Below are positions 9,486-20,040 of a stretch of 64,000 nt of DNA, piece by piece. Position numbers and translations under genes: made by a program. Numbering within the stretch: position 1 is the stretch's first letter; each line of letters opens with the position of its first letter. The DNA is from Sphingomonas arvum (GTDB lineage: Bacteria; Pseudomonadota; Alphaproteobacteria; Sphingomonadales; Sphingomonadaceae): NCBI RefSeq assembly GCF_026013565.1, contig NZ_JAPDOB010000002.1, forward strand, positions 310,001 to 374,000, written 5' to 3'. The notes below the pieces were generated by a model, which saw only the letters and a program-made list of their open reading frames with translations, was not told the origin of the DNA and made no database searches.

Positions 9486-9698
9486 ATGTTGATGCAAGGC
9501 GGCGGGCGTGAGGCCCGCGTCCACTTTCTTGCCGGCACGTTCCGGGTCTTGTCCGACGGCGACCATGTGCGGTGTGCCGTTACCGGGCGCCCGATCTCGC
9601 TGGACACTCTGCGCTACTGGAGCGTCGCGCGGCAGGAAGCCTATGTCGACGCCGAGGCCAGCCTGGCGGCTGAGGAGCGGTCCAGGACCAAGCGCTGA
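9486..9698 (+). CDS. DUF2093 domain-containing protein
   Basis: This 70-residue protein matches the alphaproteobacterial DUF2093 family: ARVHFLAGTFRVLSDGDHVRCAVTG, then PISLDTLRYWSVARQEAY. The function is unknown. It begins 7 bases after xseA on the same strand and is probably cotranscribed. The ATG at 9486 fits the family N-terminus; a longer frame back to 9309 runs inside xseA and is rejected. One cysteine is conserved in the CAVTG segment. Confidence 0.85.
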   Translation: MLMQGGGREARVHFLAGTFRVLSDGDHVRCAVTGRPISLDTLRYWSVARQEAYVDAEASLAAEERSRTKR

Positions 9699-9711
9699 AC
9701 AAGGTGTTCGG

Positions 9712-9728
9712 CAGGTGGGTACCACCTG
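9712..9728. promoter_or_regulatory. 17-bp palindrome upstream of the first TonB-dependent receptor
   Basis: CAGGTGG and CCACCTG are separated by GTA, forming a near-symmetric operator-like site about 150 bases before the receptor start. It could be a dimeric-regulator site or part of the 3' end of the DUF2093 message. The rest of 9699-9878 contains a possible hairpin next to the receptor ribosome binding site (9856-9872). Confidence 0.35.
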
Positions 9729-9878
9729 TGCCCCCGTTGCAACAGAGGTGACGAAACGGCGGGGTGAGGCCCGTGCCCATTGTCGCTGGGGTTTCGCCGC
9801 TACTAAAAGCAGCCTGCTTTACGCCGGGGGGCGGGGCAGACGTTGTTGTCTGGGGCCCCTCCGCCGAAGGGGGTAACC

Positions 9879-12800
9879 ATGACCATGACGTTCAAGAACA
9901 GGTTGCTGGCGACGTCGCTGCTGGTGGGCGCGGGCGTGCTCGGCACTCCGGCCCAGGCGCAGAACCTGCCGCCCGCGCCGCCGACGACCAGCCAGAATGA
10001 TGACAGCGCGGCGCAGAACCCGCCTGCCGTCACTACTCAGGCGGACCCGCAGATCCAGGCAGACCAGGCCGAGGGCACGTCGACCAACGAGATCGTCGTC
10101 ACCGGTACCCTGATCCGCAACCCCAACCTGACCAGCGCGTCGCCGGTCAGCGTGGTGAACGAGAGCGAGATCACGCTCCGCACCCCGAACAACGCGGAAG
10201 AACTGATCCGCCGCATCCCGGGCGTCAGCGCCGGCATCGGCACCCAGGTCAACAATGGCTCGAACGGCACCTCGTCGGTCGACCTTCGCGGCCTCGGCAC
10301 TCAGCGCAACCTGGTGCTCCTCGACGGCAACCGCATCGTCCCGACGCTGGCCAACGGCGCGGTCGACCTCAACCTCATCCCGATTGCCCTGCTCAGCCGC
10401 GTGGACGTGCTGACCGGCGGTGCGTCGACCACCTACGGCGCCGACGCTGTGTCGGGCGTAGTCAACTTCATCACCCGCCGCGACTTCTCCGGCGTCGACG
10501 TTCGCGCCAGCTACAAGCTGACGGAAGAAGGCGACGGCCAGGCCTACCGCACCGACGTCACCTTCGGCGGCAATTTCGACGACAACCGCGGCAACGCGGT
10601 GCTGAGCTTCGGCTACACCAATGCCAAGCCCGTCTACCAGATTCGTCCGTTTGCGCTGTTCGGCGTGAACAGCAACACGGGTGCGGCGTCCGGTTCGTCC
10701 TTCACCTCGGTTCCGACCACCATCTCCTTCCCCGGTGTCGTCGGCGTGGTCGGCCCGCAGGATCTGCAGTTCAACACCGGTGCGACCGCGCTGGTGCCGC
10801 AGTACCAGGGCTTCAACTTCAACCCGTACAACATCTTCCAGACTCCGCTGGAGCGGAAGAGCGCCTACGGTTCGGCCAACTACGAAGTCGCCGACGGCAT
10901 CGAGCTCTATGCCCGCGGCCTGTTCGCGAGCAGCTTCGTCCAGTCGGTGATCGCCCCGTCGGGCGTGTTCGGCAACGCGCTGGTGGTGAACGCCAACAAC
11001 CCGTACCTGACCCCGGCCGTCCGCGACCAGATCTGCGCCGCCAACGGCATCGCACTGGGCACCGCCTGCACCAGCCGCACCGGCAACACGGTCACGACCG
11101 GCCTGCCGCTGCCTGGCGTGTATCGCCGCCTGGTCGAGCTCGGGCCGCGCCTCGGCAGCTACCAGAACAACGTCTATGACGCCCGCGTCGGCGCGCGCTT
11201 CGACGTAACCGCCAGCACCAACCTCGACATCAATGCTGCCTACGGCCGCGCCGAGCAGACGCTGACCAACTCCGGTTATGTGCTCAACTCGCGCGTCCAG
11301 CAGGCGCTGATCGCGACCAGTCCGACCGCCTGCACGGTGACCACCGGCGGGTGCGTGCCCTTGAACCTGTTCGGCACGGCCGGTTCGATCACGCCCGACC
11401 AGGTGGCCTTCATCCAGGGTTCGTCGAGCGTCCGCATCAACAACCAGCTGACGCAGGTCCGCGCGATCTACTCGGGCGATTTCGGCATGACCGCGCCGTG
11501 GGCCACCCAGCCGATCAGCTTCGCGCTGGGCGGAGAGTATCGTCGGTACGACTACGAGCGCATTCCTGACGCCCGGGCGCAGGATCCGTCCGAGCTGGGC
11601 GGCGCCGGCGGTGCGGTGCTGCCGTTCAGCGGCGGCTACAACGTCAAGGAAGGCTTCGCCGAGCTGATCGCGCCGATCGTTGCCGACCGGCCGTTCTTCG
11701 ACGTGCTGCAGCTGGAGACCGGCGTTCGCTATTCGTCGTACAGCATCAACACGACGGGTTCGAACCCCACGTTCGACGCCTGGACGTACAAGGGCGCTCT
11801 CACCTGGCAGCCGACGCCGGGCCTGCGCTTCCGCGGCAACTACCAGCGGGCAGTTCGTGCGCCGAACATCGCCGAGCTGTTCTCGCCCAGCAGCGTGCAG
11901 CTGACCAACCTGGCCGTCGATCCGTGCGCCGGTGCGGCTCCGCTGACCAACGCCAATCTGGCCGCGGTCTGCCTGGCGCAAGGCGCGCCGGCCGGCTCAA
12001 TCGGCGCTATCCAACAGCCGTCGGCGGGTCAGGCGAACGCTCTGTTCCAGTACAGCTCGCTGCTGAAGCCGGAAAAGGCTGACACCTACACGGTGGGTGT
12101 GGTGATCACGCCCAAGACCTACATTTCGGGTCTCACCGCGTCGGTCGATTACTACAACATCAAGATCAACGACGCGATCACCTTCGCCACCCCGGGCGAC
12201 GCCATCTCGGCGTGCTTCGGCGGCCTGTCGGCGACCTCCGCAACTAGCCCGGCCTGCACGATCATCCGCCGCAACCCGGCGAACGGTCGTTTGTCCGGTC
12301 CGAGCGCGACTACGCAGGGCCTGTTCCTGCCGGAAACCAACCTCGGTCGGCTGGCCACGGACGGCGTGGACTTCACGCTCAACTACGTCCGTGACCTCGG
12401 CATCTTCGGGTTCAACTACAACCTGTCGGGCAACTGGACCCGTAACCTGAAGTTCCGTGCGTCGCCGAACTCGGTCAACCGCGAGTGCGTCGGCTACTAC
12501 AGCGCCAACTGCGGCCCGTCGCTCGGACAGATCCAGCCGGAGCTGAGTTGGCAGCAGCGCACCACTTTCTCCTACGGTCCGGCGAGCCTGTCGCTTCTGT
12601 GGCGTCACCTCTCGAGCGTGAAGTATGAGCCGGGTCTGCCGCCACTGTTCAACGGAACGGTCACCGGCTCCGGCGCGCTGGTTGGCGAAAGCTTCAACTT
12701 CAATCGCATCTCAGCCTACAACTACTTCGACCTGAATGCGCAGTTCGACGTGCTGAAGAACTTCCAGTTGACGCTGGGTGTGCAGAATCTGCTCGACAAG

Positions 12801-12920
12801 GATCCGCCGATCGTCGGCGGCCAGGCGGGCACCACCACCGCGAACAGCGGCAACACCTTCCCGTCGACCTACGATCCACTCGGCCGTGCCTACAGCGCGG
12901 CGGTCCGGGTCAAGTTCTAA
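9879..12920 (+). CDS. TonB-dependent receptor
   Basis: This 1013-residue outer-membrane active transporter has a signal peptide (MTMTFKNRLL...GTPAQAQ), a Gln/Pro-rich linker, a TonB-box-like EIVVTGTL, a plug domain (VDLRGLGTQRNLVLLDGNR, GGASTTYGADAVSGVVNFITRR) and a long beta-barrel ending in aromatic VRVKF. The start ATG 9879 is preceded by a GGGGG-type Shine-Dalgarno; a longer frame begins at 9843. The substrate is unknown. It is a receptor of the type common in sphingomonads, often for glycans or peptides. An intrinsic terminator follows. The next three genes encode a sulfotransferase-like protein, an Asp/Asn hydroxylase and a TPR-sulfotransferase. Confidence 0.93.
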   Translation: MTMTFKNRLLATSLLVGAGVLGTPAQAQNLPPAPPTTSQNDDSAAQNPPAVTTQADPQIQADQAEGTSTNEIVVTGTLIRNPNLTSASPVSVVNESEITLRTPNNAEELIRRIPGVSAGIGTQVNNGSNGTSSVDLRGLGTQRNLVLLDGNRIVPTLANGAVDLNLIPIALLSRVDVLTGGASTTYGADAVSGVVNFITRRDFSGVDVRASYKLTEEGDGQAYRTDVTFGGNFDDNRGNAVLSFGYTNAKPVYQIRPFALFGVNSNTGAASGSSFTSVPTTISFPGVVGVVGPQDLQFNTGATALVPQYQGFNFNPYNIFQTPLERKSAYGSANYEVADGIELYARGLFASSFVQSVIAPSGVFGNALVVNANNPYLTPAVRDQICAANGIALGTACTSRTGNTVTTGLPLPGVYRRLVELGPRLGSYQNNVYDARVGARFDVTASTNLDINAAYGRAEQTLTNSGYVLNSRVQQALIATSPTACTVTTGGCVPLNLFGTAGSITPDQVAFIQGSSSVRINNQLTQVRAIYSGDFGMTAPWATQPISFALGGEYRRYDYERIPDARAQDPSELGGAGGAVLPFSGGYNVKEGFAELIAPIVADRPFFDVLQLETGVRYSSYSINTTGSNPTFDAWTYKGALTWQPTPGLRFRGNYQRAVRAPNIAELFSPSSVQLTNLAVDPCAGAAPLTNANLAAVCLAQGAPAGSIGAIQQPSAGQANALFQYSSLLKPEKADTYTVGVVITPKTYISGLTASVDYYNIKINDAITFATPGDAISACFGGLSATSATSPACTIIRRNPANGRLSGPSATTQGLFLPETNLGRLATDGVDFTLNYVRDLGIFGFNYNLSGNWTRNLKFRASPNSVNRECVGYYSANCGPSLGQIQPELSWQQRTTFSYGPASLSLLWRHLSSVKYEPGLPPLFNGTVTGSGALVGESFNFNRISAYNYFDLNAQFDVLKNFQLTLGVQNLLDKDPPIVGGQAGTTTANSGNTFPSTYDPLGRAYSAAVRVKF

Positions 12921-12943
12921 GCGATCATCTTACCGTATGACGG

Positions 12944-12972
12944 AGGGCGGTCCCGCAAGGGGCCGCCCTTTG
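12944..12972 (+). terminator. Intrinsic terminator of the first TonB-dependent receptor
   Basis: An 11-bp stem (AGGGCGGTCCC / GGGGCCGCCCT with one G-T pair) closed by a GCAA tetraloop is followed by a short T run. It lies 23 bases after the stop and can also serve the convergent gene. Confidence 0.85.
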
Positions 12973-13023
12973 TCATTGTTGCGCGAAGCAACGCGCCAGG
13001 GCTCCGGCGAGCACTTGCGGCGG

Positions 13024-14034
13024 TCAGCCGAGCAGAGGTTGCGGAAGGCTCATCGCGATACCTGCGCCCTGCGCAACCGCCAGCGCCCACGCATGCACCT
13101 TGTCGATCTCGTCGCCGTGCAACTGCTCGGCACTCCGCTGCCCGGCGGCACGGTCGCCAGCCGAAAACGCCTCGCCGGACTTGGCATTGCGGCTGAACAC
13201 ATCCGCGATCACCGCTGCGCGGCCGGTTTCATCGTCGGCAACTCCGAACAGAGCGTCGAGACGCTCTAGCGCGGCATCGGGCTCCGCCAGCAGGAGCTCG
13301 CTGTCCAACGTACGGACACGGCTAGGCCTACTGGCGGCGATCCGGGCGAACAGGGCGTGCTGCGCCAGCCAGCCGAGCGCCGCCACCTGGAGGTCGCTCT
13401 GCAGGAAGTAGTCGCCGGCCGCGATGCCAGGCACCGCCAAGCCTTCCTTGAGCTGCTTGGCGGCGAGGTCACGCACCCACAGGCGGCCCCATAGGCCCTT
13501 GCTGGCGATGGACCCCAGATAGACCCGCAAGGGAGCGTAGAGCAGCAGCGCGGCACCCTCGGGCCGAGCGGCGATCATCGCCGGGGCAAGCCCGTTGGCC
13601 ACGTTCGACGGCTTGATCACGCATGCTTCGCCGGTCGCAAACGGCCGCGCCAGCATAGCAAGCGCGTCGTTCATCACCTCACCGATCCGCGCGGGTGGCG
13701 CCCCCTGAAGGCGCCAGCCGGTAAGGTCGTTCAGGATCACCGGTTCCTTTAGGCTGAACGACTGCCCGGGCCGGTCACAAGCGTTTGCGAGCAGCGTCGA
13801 GCAGCAATAAGCCGAGTGGAAGATGAAGTTAGCGCGGGTGCCGCCCGTCGCCAGCCCACGCGCCGCGGCGCGAGGGACGGGCCGTTCGTCGCCCGGCCCA
13901 AGGACCTCGTCGGTCAGGAAGGCCGCCTTGCGCCGCTCCTCTCTGGTTACCAGCCTCCAGTGCACCGCGTCGGTGCTGGGCGCATAGCGATGGGCCAGCC
14001 ACTCGGGGCCGAGATCGGGAAGGGCGCCGCTCAT
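13024..14034 (-). CDS. Sulfotransferase-like protein
   Basis: This 336-residue protein has a P-loop-like element at residues 73-80 (HSAYCCST, in FIFHSAYCCSTLLA) in the position of the PAPS 5'-phosphosulfate loop. A later segment (LYAPLRVYLGSIASKG) resembles the 3'-phosphate-binding helix. I infer a divergent sulfotransferase fold; the substrate is unknown and catalysis is unproven. The start is ATG 14034, with an alternative TTG at 14070. It is divergent from the Asp/Asn hydroxylase gene (81-base gap) and convergent with the TonB receptor, which suggests a shared function. Confidence 0.6.
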   Translation of the reverse strand: MSGALPDLGPEWLAHRYAPSTDAVHWRLVTREERRKAAFLTDEVLGPGDERPVPRAAARGLATGGTRANFIFHSAYCCSTLLANACDRPGQSFSLKEPVILNDLTGWRLQGAPPARIGEVMNDALAMLARPFATGEACVIKPSNVANGLAPAMIAARPEGAALLLYAPLRVYLGSIASKGLWGRLWVRDLAAKQLKEGLAVPGIAAGDYFLQSDLQVAALGWLAQHALFARIAASRPSRVRTLDSELLLAEPDAALERLDALFGVADDETGRAAVIADVFSRNAKSGEAFSAGDRAAGQRSAEQLHGDEIDKVHAWALAVAQGAGIAMSLPQPLLG

Positions 14035-14115
14035 GAGGGCCGTGTTGCGGCAAGGCGCCGGTCCGATCAAGCGAACCGCTTGCCTGCGGTCGCCGGTTGG
14101 TGTTCATCCAGGCGC

Positions 14116-15393
14116 ATGGCGACGCTTTCCCCCGACCTTGAGCGGCTGCTGGCTGAGGCTCGCGGAGCCCGCGCCCGCGGGCAGGCCGACGAGGAGCGGC
14201 GCGTCCTGGAGCGCGCCGTCGCCGCCTTTCCAGACCATCCCCAGGCGCAGAACACCCGCGGCCTGCGCGCGCTTGCCGACGGCGACCTGCCGCTGGCGGT
14301 GAGCAGCTTCGCGCGAGCGGCGGCGCTCGATCCCGGCGAGCCGGCGCTGTGCCTCAATCTGGCCGCCGCGCACCGCCAGGCCGGAGACCAAGATGGCGAA
14401 GCCGCGGCGCTAAGGGCGGCCCTCGACATTGATCGCCGGCACTTCCTTGCGCAGCTGCGACTTGCCGAACTGCGCCAGCGGCAGGGATCGTTGTCTGAGG
14501 CCGCACAGCACTGGGCGGCGGTGGTGCAGCTGGCCGGGGGAATGGACGAGCGCCCGCCATTGGTCGCCGACGGGCTAGCCCGGGGCCAACGCTTCCTCGA
14601 CGAGCACAATGCTGCGTTCGCCAGGGAGTTGGAGTGCGAACTGTCGGGTGACCCGACGGATGCGCTGACGGAGCGGCGCTTCGGGGCGTGTGTCGACGTG
14701 ATGCTCCGCGGCCGGCGGGTGTACCGTAACGAATGCCATGGCCTCTACTACCCGTTCTTGCCGGCGGACGAGTATTTCGACCGTGATCTGTTTCCCTGGT
14801 TCGAGGGCCTGGAAGCGCGCACCCCAGCGATCCGCGGCGAGGCCCTGGCGCTACTGGCGAACGGTTCGGATGCGATCCGGCCTTATGTCCGGCAGGACAA
14901 GGGCACGCCGCAGAACAAGTGGTCGGCGCTCGACCATTCGCATGACTGGAGCGCCTGCTTCCTGTGGGAATATGGCATACGCAACGATCCGGTCTGCGCA
15001 CTGTGCCCGGAGACAGCCGCCGCGCTGGAGGCGGTGCCGCGCAGCCATGTGCCGGGGAAGGCGCCTTCAGCCTTCTTCTCCATCCTCCAGCCGGGCGCGC
15101 ACATCCCGCCGCACACGGGCGTCACCAATACGCGCGCGATCATCCACCTGCCACTGGTGGTGCCGGACGGCTGCACCTTCCGGGTCGGCGGCGAAACGCG
15201 CCCGTGGGTGGAGGGTCACGCCTTCGCCTTTGACGACACGATCGAGCATGAAGCTTGGAACCGGAGCGACCAGGTCCGCATCCTGCTGATCTTAGACGTT
15301 TGGAACCCGCACCTGAGCGAGGCCGAGCAGGAGCGGCTGATCAAGCTCTTTGCGGTCGCGGACCGTGGGCTGGTCGCCCCGCGCGCGGGCTAG
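14116..15393 (+). CDS. TPR-containing aspartyl/asparaginyl beta-hydroxylase
   Basis: The 425-residue protein has TPR-like helices in roughly residues 1-170 (AVAAFPDHPQAQNTRGLRAL, AAALDPGEPALCLNLAAAHRQAG) and a C-terminal AspH domain. The catalytic block resembles human AspH: PHTGVTNTRAIIHL (His333), EGHAFAFDDTIEHEAWN (His378) and LILDVWNPHL. Spacing of the two iron-ligand histidines (45) is close to that of AspH, which lacks the usual carboxylate ligand. The reaction is 2-oxoglutarate-dependent beta-hydroxylation of Asp or Asn in a protein or peptide. Its stop is shared as CTAG with the convergent TPR-sulfotransferase. No signal peptide, so it is cytoplasmic. Confidence 0.88.
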   Translation: MATLSPDLERLLAEARGARARGQADEERRVLERAVAAFPDHPQAQNTRGLRALADGDLPLAVSSFARAAALDPGEPALCLNLAAAHRQAGDQDGEAAALRAALDIDRRHFLAQLRLAELRQRQGSLSEAAQHWAAVVQLAGGMDERPPLVADGLARGQRFLDEHNAAFARELECELSGDPTDALTERRFGACVDVMLRGRRVYRNECHGLYYPFLPADEYFDRDLFPWFEGLEARTPAIRGEALALLANGSDAIRPYVRQDKGTPQNKWSALDHSHDWSACFLWEYGIRNDPVCALCPETAAALEAVPRSHVPGKAPSAFFSILQPGAHIPPHTGVTNTRAIIHLPLVVPDGCTFRVGGETRPWVEGHAFAFDDTIEHEAWNRSDQVRILLILDVWNPHLSEAEQERLIKLFAVADRGLVAPRAG

Positions 15394-16838
15394 CCGACAG
15401 CAATTCCATTCCGTTCCAGGTAGGCGCGCACCGGCTCAAGCTGAGCGGCATAATGCTGCCAGCGTCCCGACGAGCGCTGGTGCAGCGGCTGCCGGACCTG
15501 CAGCGCGCTGGCGGTGCGCACCGGCCCCCCGTTTCGCTCCGGCGTGACGCAGGCCTGATCGAACGGAAGGTCGAGGAACGTCAGCGCGGCCCTCAGCGTC
15601 GTTTCCGGTTCGGTGACCAGCGCATCGTAGGACAAGTCGTGAAGGTCGTCGCCAAACAGCGCGCGCCAATGTTCCATCAGGCGCCGATACTGAACGAGGT
15701 AGTGAGCGCTGTCCTGAAAGCGGTGGCCGTAGCTCACGCCTTCGCCGAAGCGGAGAAAAGCGATCGACAGCAGGTTGTCCAGCGGCTTGCGGACCGTGTG
15801 GATGATCCTGGCGGACGGGAACAACGACTTGATCAGGCCAAGGTGGAGGACGTTGTCGCAACGCTTGTCAATGATCCGGCCAAAGGTGCCGCTTTCGGCC
15901 GCATATTGCGCGCGGAGCTGTTCGACCTGGCGCGGTAGCAAGCCGGCGCTCGCCTGCGGGTAGGGCTGGAGACCAGCGGCGATAGCGGGGATCGCGTCCA
16001 GTTCGCCCGCCGAGGTCAGCGCCGGATGGCGAGCCAGCATCTGCTCGGCAAGGGTTGAACCCGAGCGGAACATGCCGACGATGAACACGGGGGAGACCTC
16101 GTCTGCGGCCGGGTCCGGTGGGCGAGCGGGGAAGGCAGCAATAATGCTGTCGACCAGCCGCTCGAGAGCGTGCGGATCATAGCGCTGCGGCGACAGGCTG
16201 AGCGCCAGGAGATTGGCCGCCTCCAGCGCTTGAAAGGCCTCGCCATAGTCCGCAGCCGCATCGAGGGCAGCGGCAATGGCGAACAGCAGCTCGGTTCGGT
16301 CTTCCACCGTTGCCGCCAGGTCGAGCTGACCCTTCAGCTGACCAGCGACGGCGTCGGGGTGACCTCCCTGCAGTTCCAGCATCGCCAGTCTCGCGCGAGC
16401 CCTGCCGTTGCCCGGCTCCACCTGCAGCAGCGCCTGGTACGCCTCCTGCGCTTCTTCGAACCGGCCGGCGTCCTCGGCCAAGTTGCCGAGCCCGAGCAAG
16501 GCAGGAACAAAGCCGGGTCGCCCCTCCAGCGCAGTTCGCAGCTCGGCTTCAGCGTCAATGGGGCGGAACAGCTGGTCGGACAGGATGGCGGCGCGGTTGA
16601 CACGCACCTCCTCCGGCCGGTCGATACCGGTGTCGAGGGCCCGCCCGTACGCAGCGAGGGCGGGCTCGAAGCGGCGACGGGCGCGCTCGATCCAGCCTAG
16701 GTTGAACCAGGCGTCGGCTCGTTCGGGCGCCAGCCTCAGCGCCTCCGTATAGAGCGAGGCGGCGTCGTCCAGCCGGCCGCTGCCAAGCGCCTGCTCGGCG
16801 CTCCGGAACAGCGCTTCCGCCTTGTCTTTACCAGCCAT
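15390..16838 (-). CDS. TPR-containing sulfotransferase family protein
   Basis: This 482-residue protein has several TPR units (about residues 6-215) and a C-terminal sulfotransferase domain. The PAPS loop is VFIVGMFRSGST (251-262), with a possible catalytic Glu279 in SAGELDAIPA. DKRCDNVLHLGLIKSLFP is followed by the 3'-phosphate site RIIHTVRKPLDNLLS (344-358). The domain resembles the tyrosylprotein-sulfotransferase-like group. TPR plus sulfotransferase suggests a protein substrate, but none is known. ATG 16838 (MAGKDKAEAL) is preferred over the upstream in-frame start at 16898, which is unrelated sequence. It overlaps the hydroxylase stop by 4 bases. Confidence 0.85.
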   Translation of the reverse strand: MAGKDKAEALFRSAEQALGSGRLDDAASLYTEALRLAPERADAWFNLGWIERARRRFEPALAAYGRALDTGIDRPEEVRVNRAAILSDQLFRPIDAEAELRTALEGRPGFVPALLGLGNLAEDAGRFEEAQEAYQALLQVEPGNGRARARLAMLELQGGHPDAVAGQLKGQLDLAATVEDRTELLFAIAAALDAAADYGEAFQALEAANLLALSLSPQRYDPHALERLVDSIIAAFPARPPDPAADEVSPVFIVGMFRSGSTLAEQMLARHPALTSAGELDAIPAIAAGLQPYPQASAGLLPRQVEQLRAQYAAESGTFGRIIDKRCDNVLHLGLIKSLFPSARIIHTVRKPLDNLLSIAFLRFGEGVSYGHRFQDSAHYLVQYRRLMEHWRALFGDDLHDLSYDALVTEPETTLRAALTFLDLPFDQACVTPERNGGPVRTASALQVRQPLHQRSSGRWQHYAAQLEPVRAYLERNGIAVG

Positions 16839-16914
16839 GCAGGAGTGGTAGGATCCCCCCGCCGCGATGAAAAGGCTCGCTTCGGTCGGGCCGCTCACGC
16901 CGGGGAGACCGCTG

Positions 16915-17169
16915 ATGACCTTGCTTTATGCCATGTTGCTGTCTGCAGCTCCCGCGCCGGCAACGGTTCAGCCGACCGCTGCCGACGCAGACCAGCGGAT
17001 CAAGTGCCGCAAGATCCCGGTCACCGGCTCGCTGGCCGGTTATACCAAGGAGTGCCACACCGTGGCCGAATGGCGGAAGCTCGACAACGCCGGTTCCGAC
17101 ACTGCGCGGGAAATGCAGGACAAGGGGCTGATCAACAGTTGCGGGGCGACCGAACCGGGCCGCTGCTGA
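16915..17169 (+). CDS. Small secreted four-cysteine protein
   Basis: The 84-residue product has a signal peptide (MTLLYAMLLSAAPAPA) and a mature part with four cysteines (31, 47, 76, 84), likely forming two disulfides in the periplasm. The middle reads KCRKIPVTGSLAGYTKECHTVAEWRK, a pattern seen in small hypothetical proteins of sphingomonads; the function is unknown. ATG 16915 is preferred because GGGGAGA lies 7-8 bases upstream and the signal peptide starts there; an in-frame start at 16867 also exists. It is divergent from the TPR-sulfotransferase gene (76-base gap). Confidence 0.65.
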   Translation: MTLLYAMLLSAAPAPATVQPTAADADQRIKCRKIPVTGSLAGYTKECHTVAEWRKLDNAGSDTAREMQDKGLINSCGATEPGRC

Positions 17170-17171
17170 GA

Positions 17172-19775
<2,604 letters not shown>

Positions 19776-19808
19776 GGAGCCTTGTTCCCCTCTAGTGCCT
19801 CAAAGCTA

Positions 19809-19831
19809 GTGTTGCTGTTGCGCAACACAAG
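19809..19831 (-). promoter_or_regulatory. Palindromic element and possible heat-shock -35 upstream of clpB
   Basis: TGTTGCGCAACA (19816-19827) is a perfect 12-bp palindrome, nested with the inverted repeat GTGTTGC-N6-GCAACAC (19809-19828). On the minus strand CTTG (19828-19831) precedes it and CACTAG follows 16 bases later, a weak match to alphaproteobacterial RpoH promoters (CTTG, then CYTAT). Either a regulator site or part of the clpB promoter. The rest of 19776-20040 (265 bases) is the leader of the second TonB receptor; nothing else is clear. Confidence 0.3.
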
Positions 19832-20040
19832 AGGGGAGGAGCATCAAACCAGATTCTGTTCGTTCCTGCTGCGGCGCAGCATGTGGCCGGCAGGTCACAA
19901 TGCCTTCGCAAACGACTCTGGCGGTCAGCTCGAAGCTTTACAGTTCGGTGATCTCGAACACAGAACGCGCCGCAATCGTGGGGTGGAAGCCCCCGATCTA
20001 CTTCGCGGCGCCGCGATTGGCGTCGGTTCGGGAGATACTA

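Noticed and set aside
9699-9878. Cobalamin or other riboswitch before the first TonB receptor, suggested by cobS-cobT in the window
   Set aside because: No B12-box-like conserved core was seen. The region only has a palindrome and a small hairpin.
9819-11981. A 720-codon minus-strand open frame opposite the first TonB receptor
   Set aside because: Same cause: low-complexity Arg/Val/Ala sequence from the antisense of a highly structured coding gene.
19900-20040. An extra 47-residue leader for the second TonB receptor
   Set aside because: The signal peptide and a GGGAGA box point to ATG 20041. The leader has no export features.
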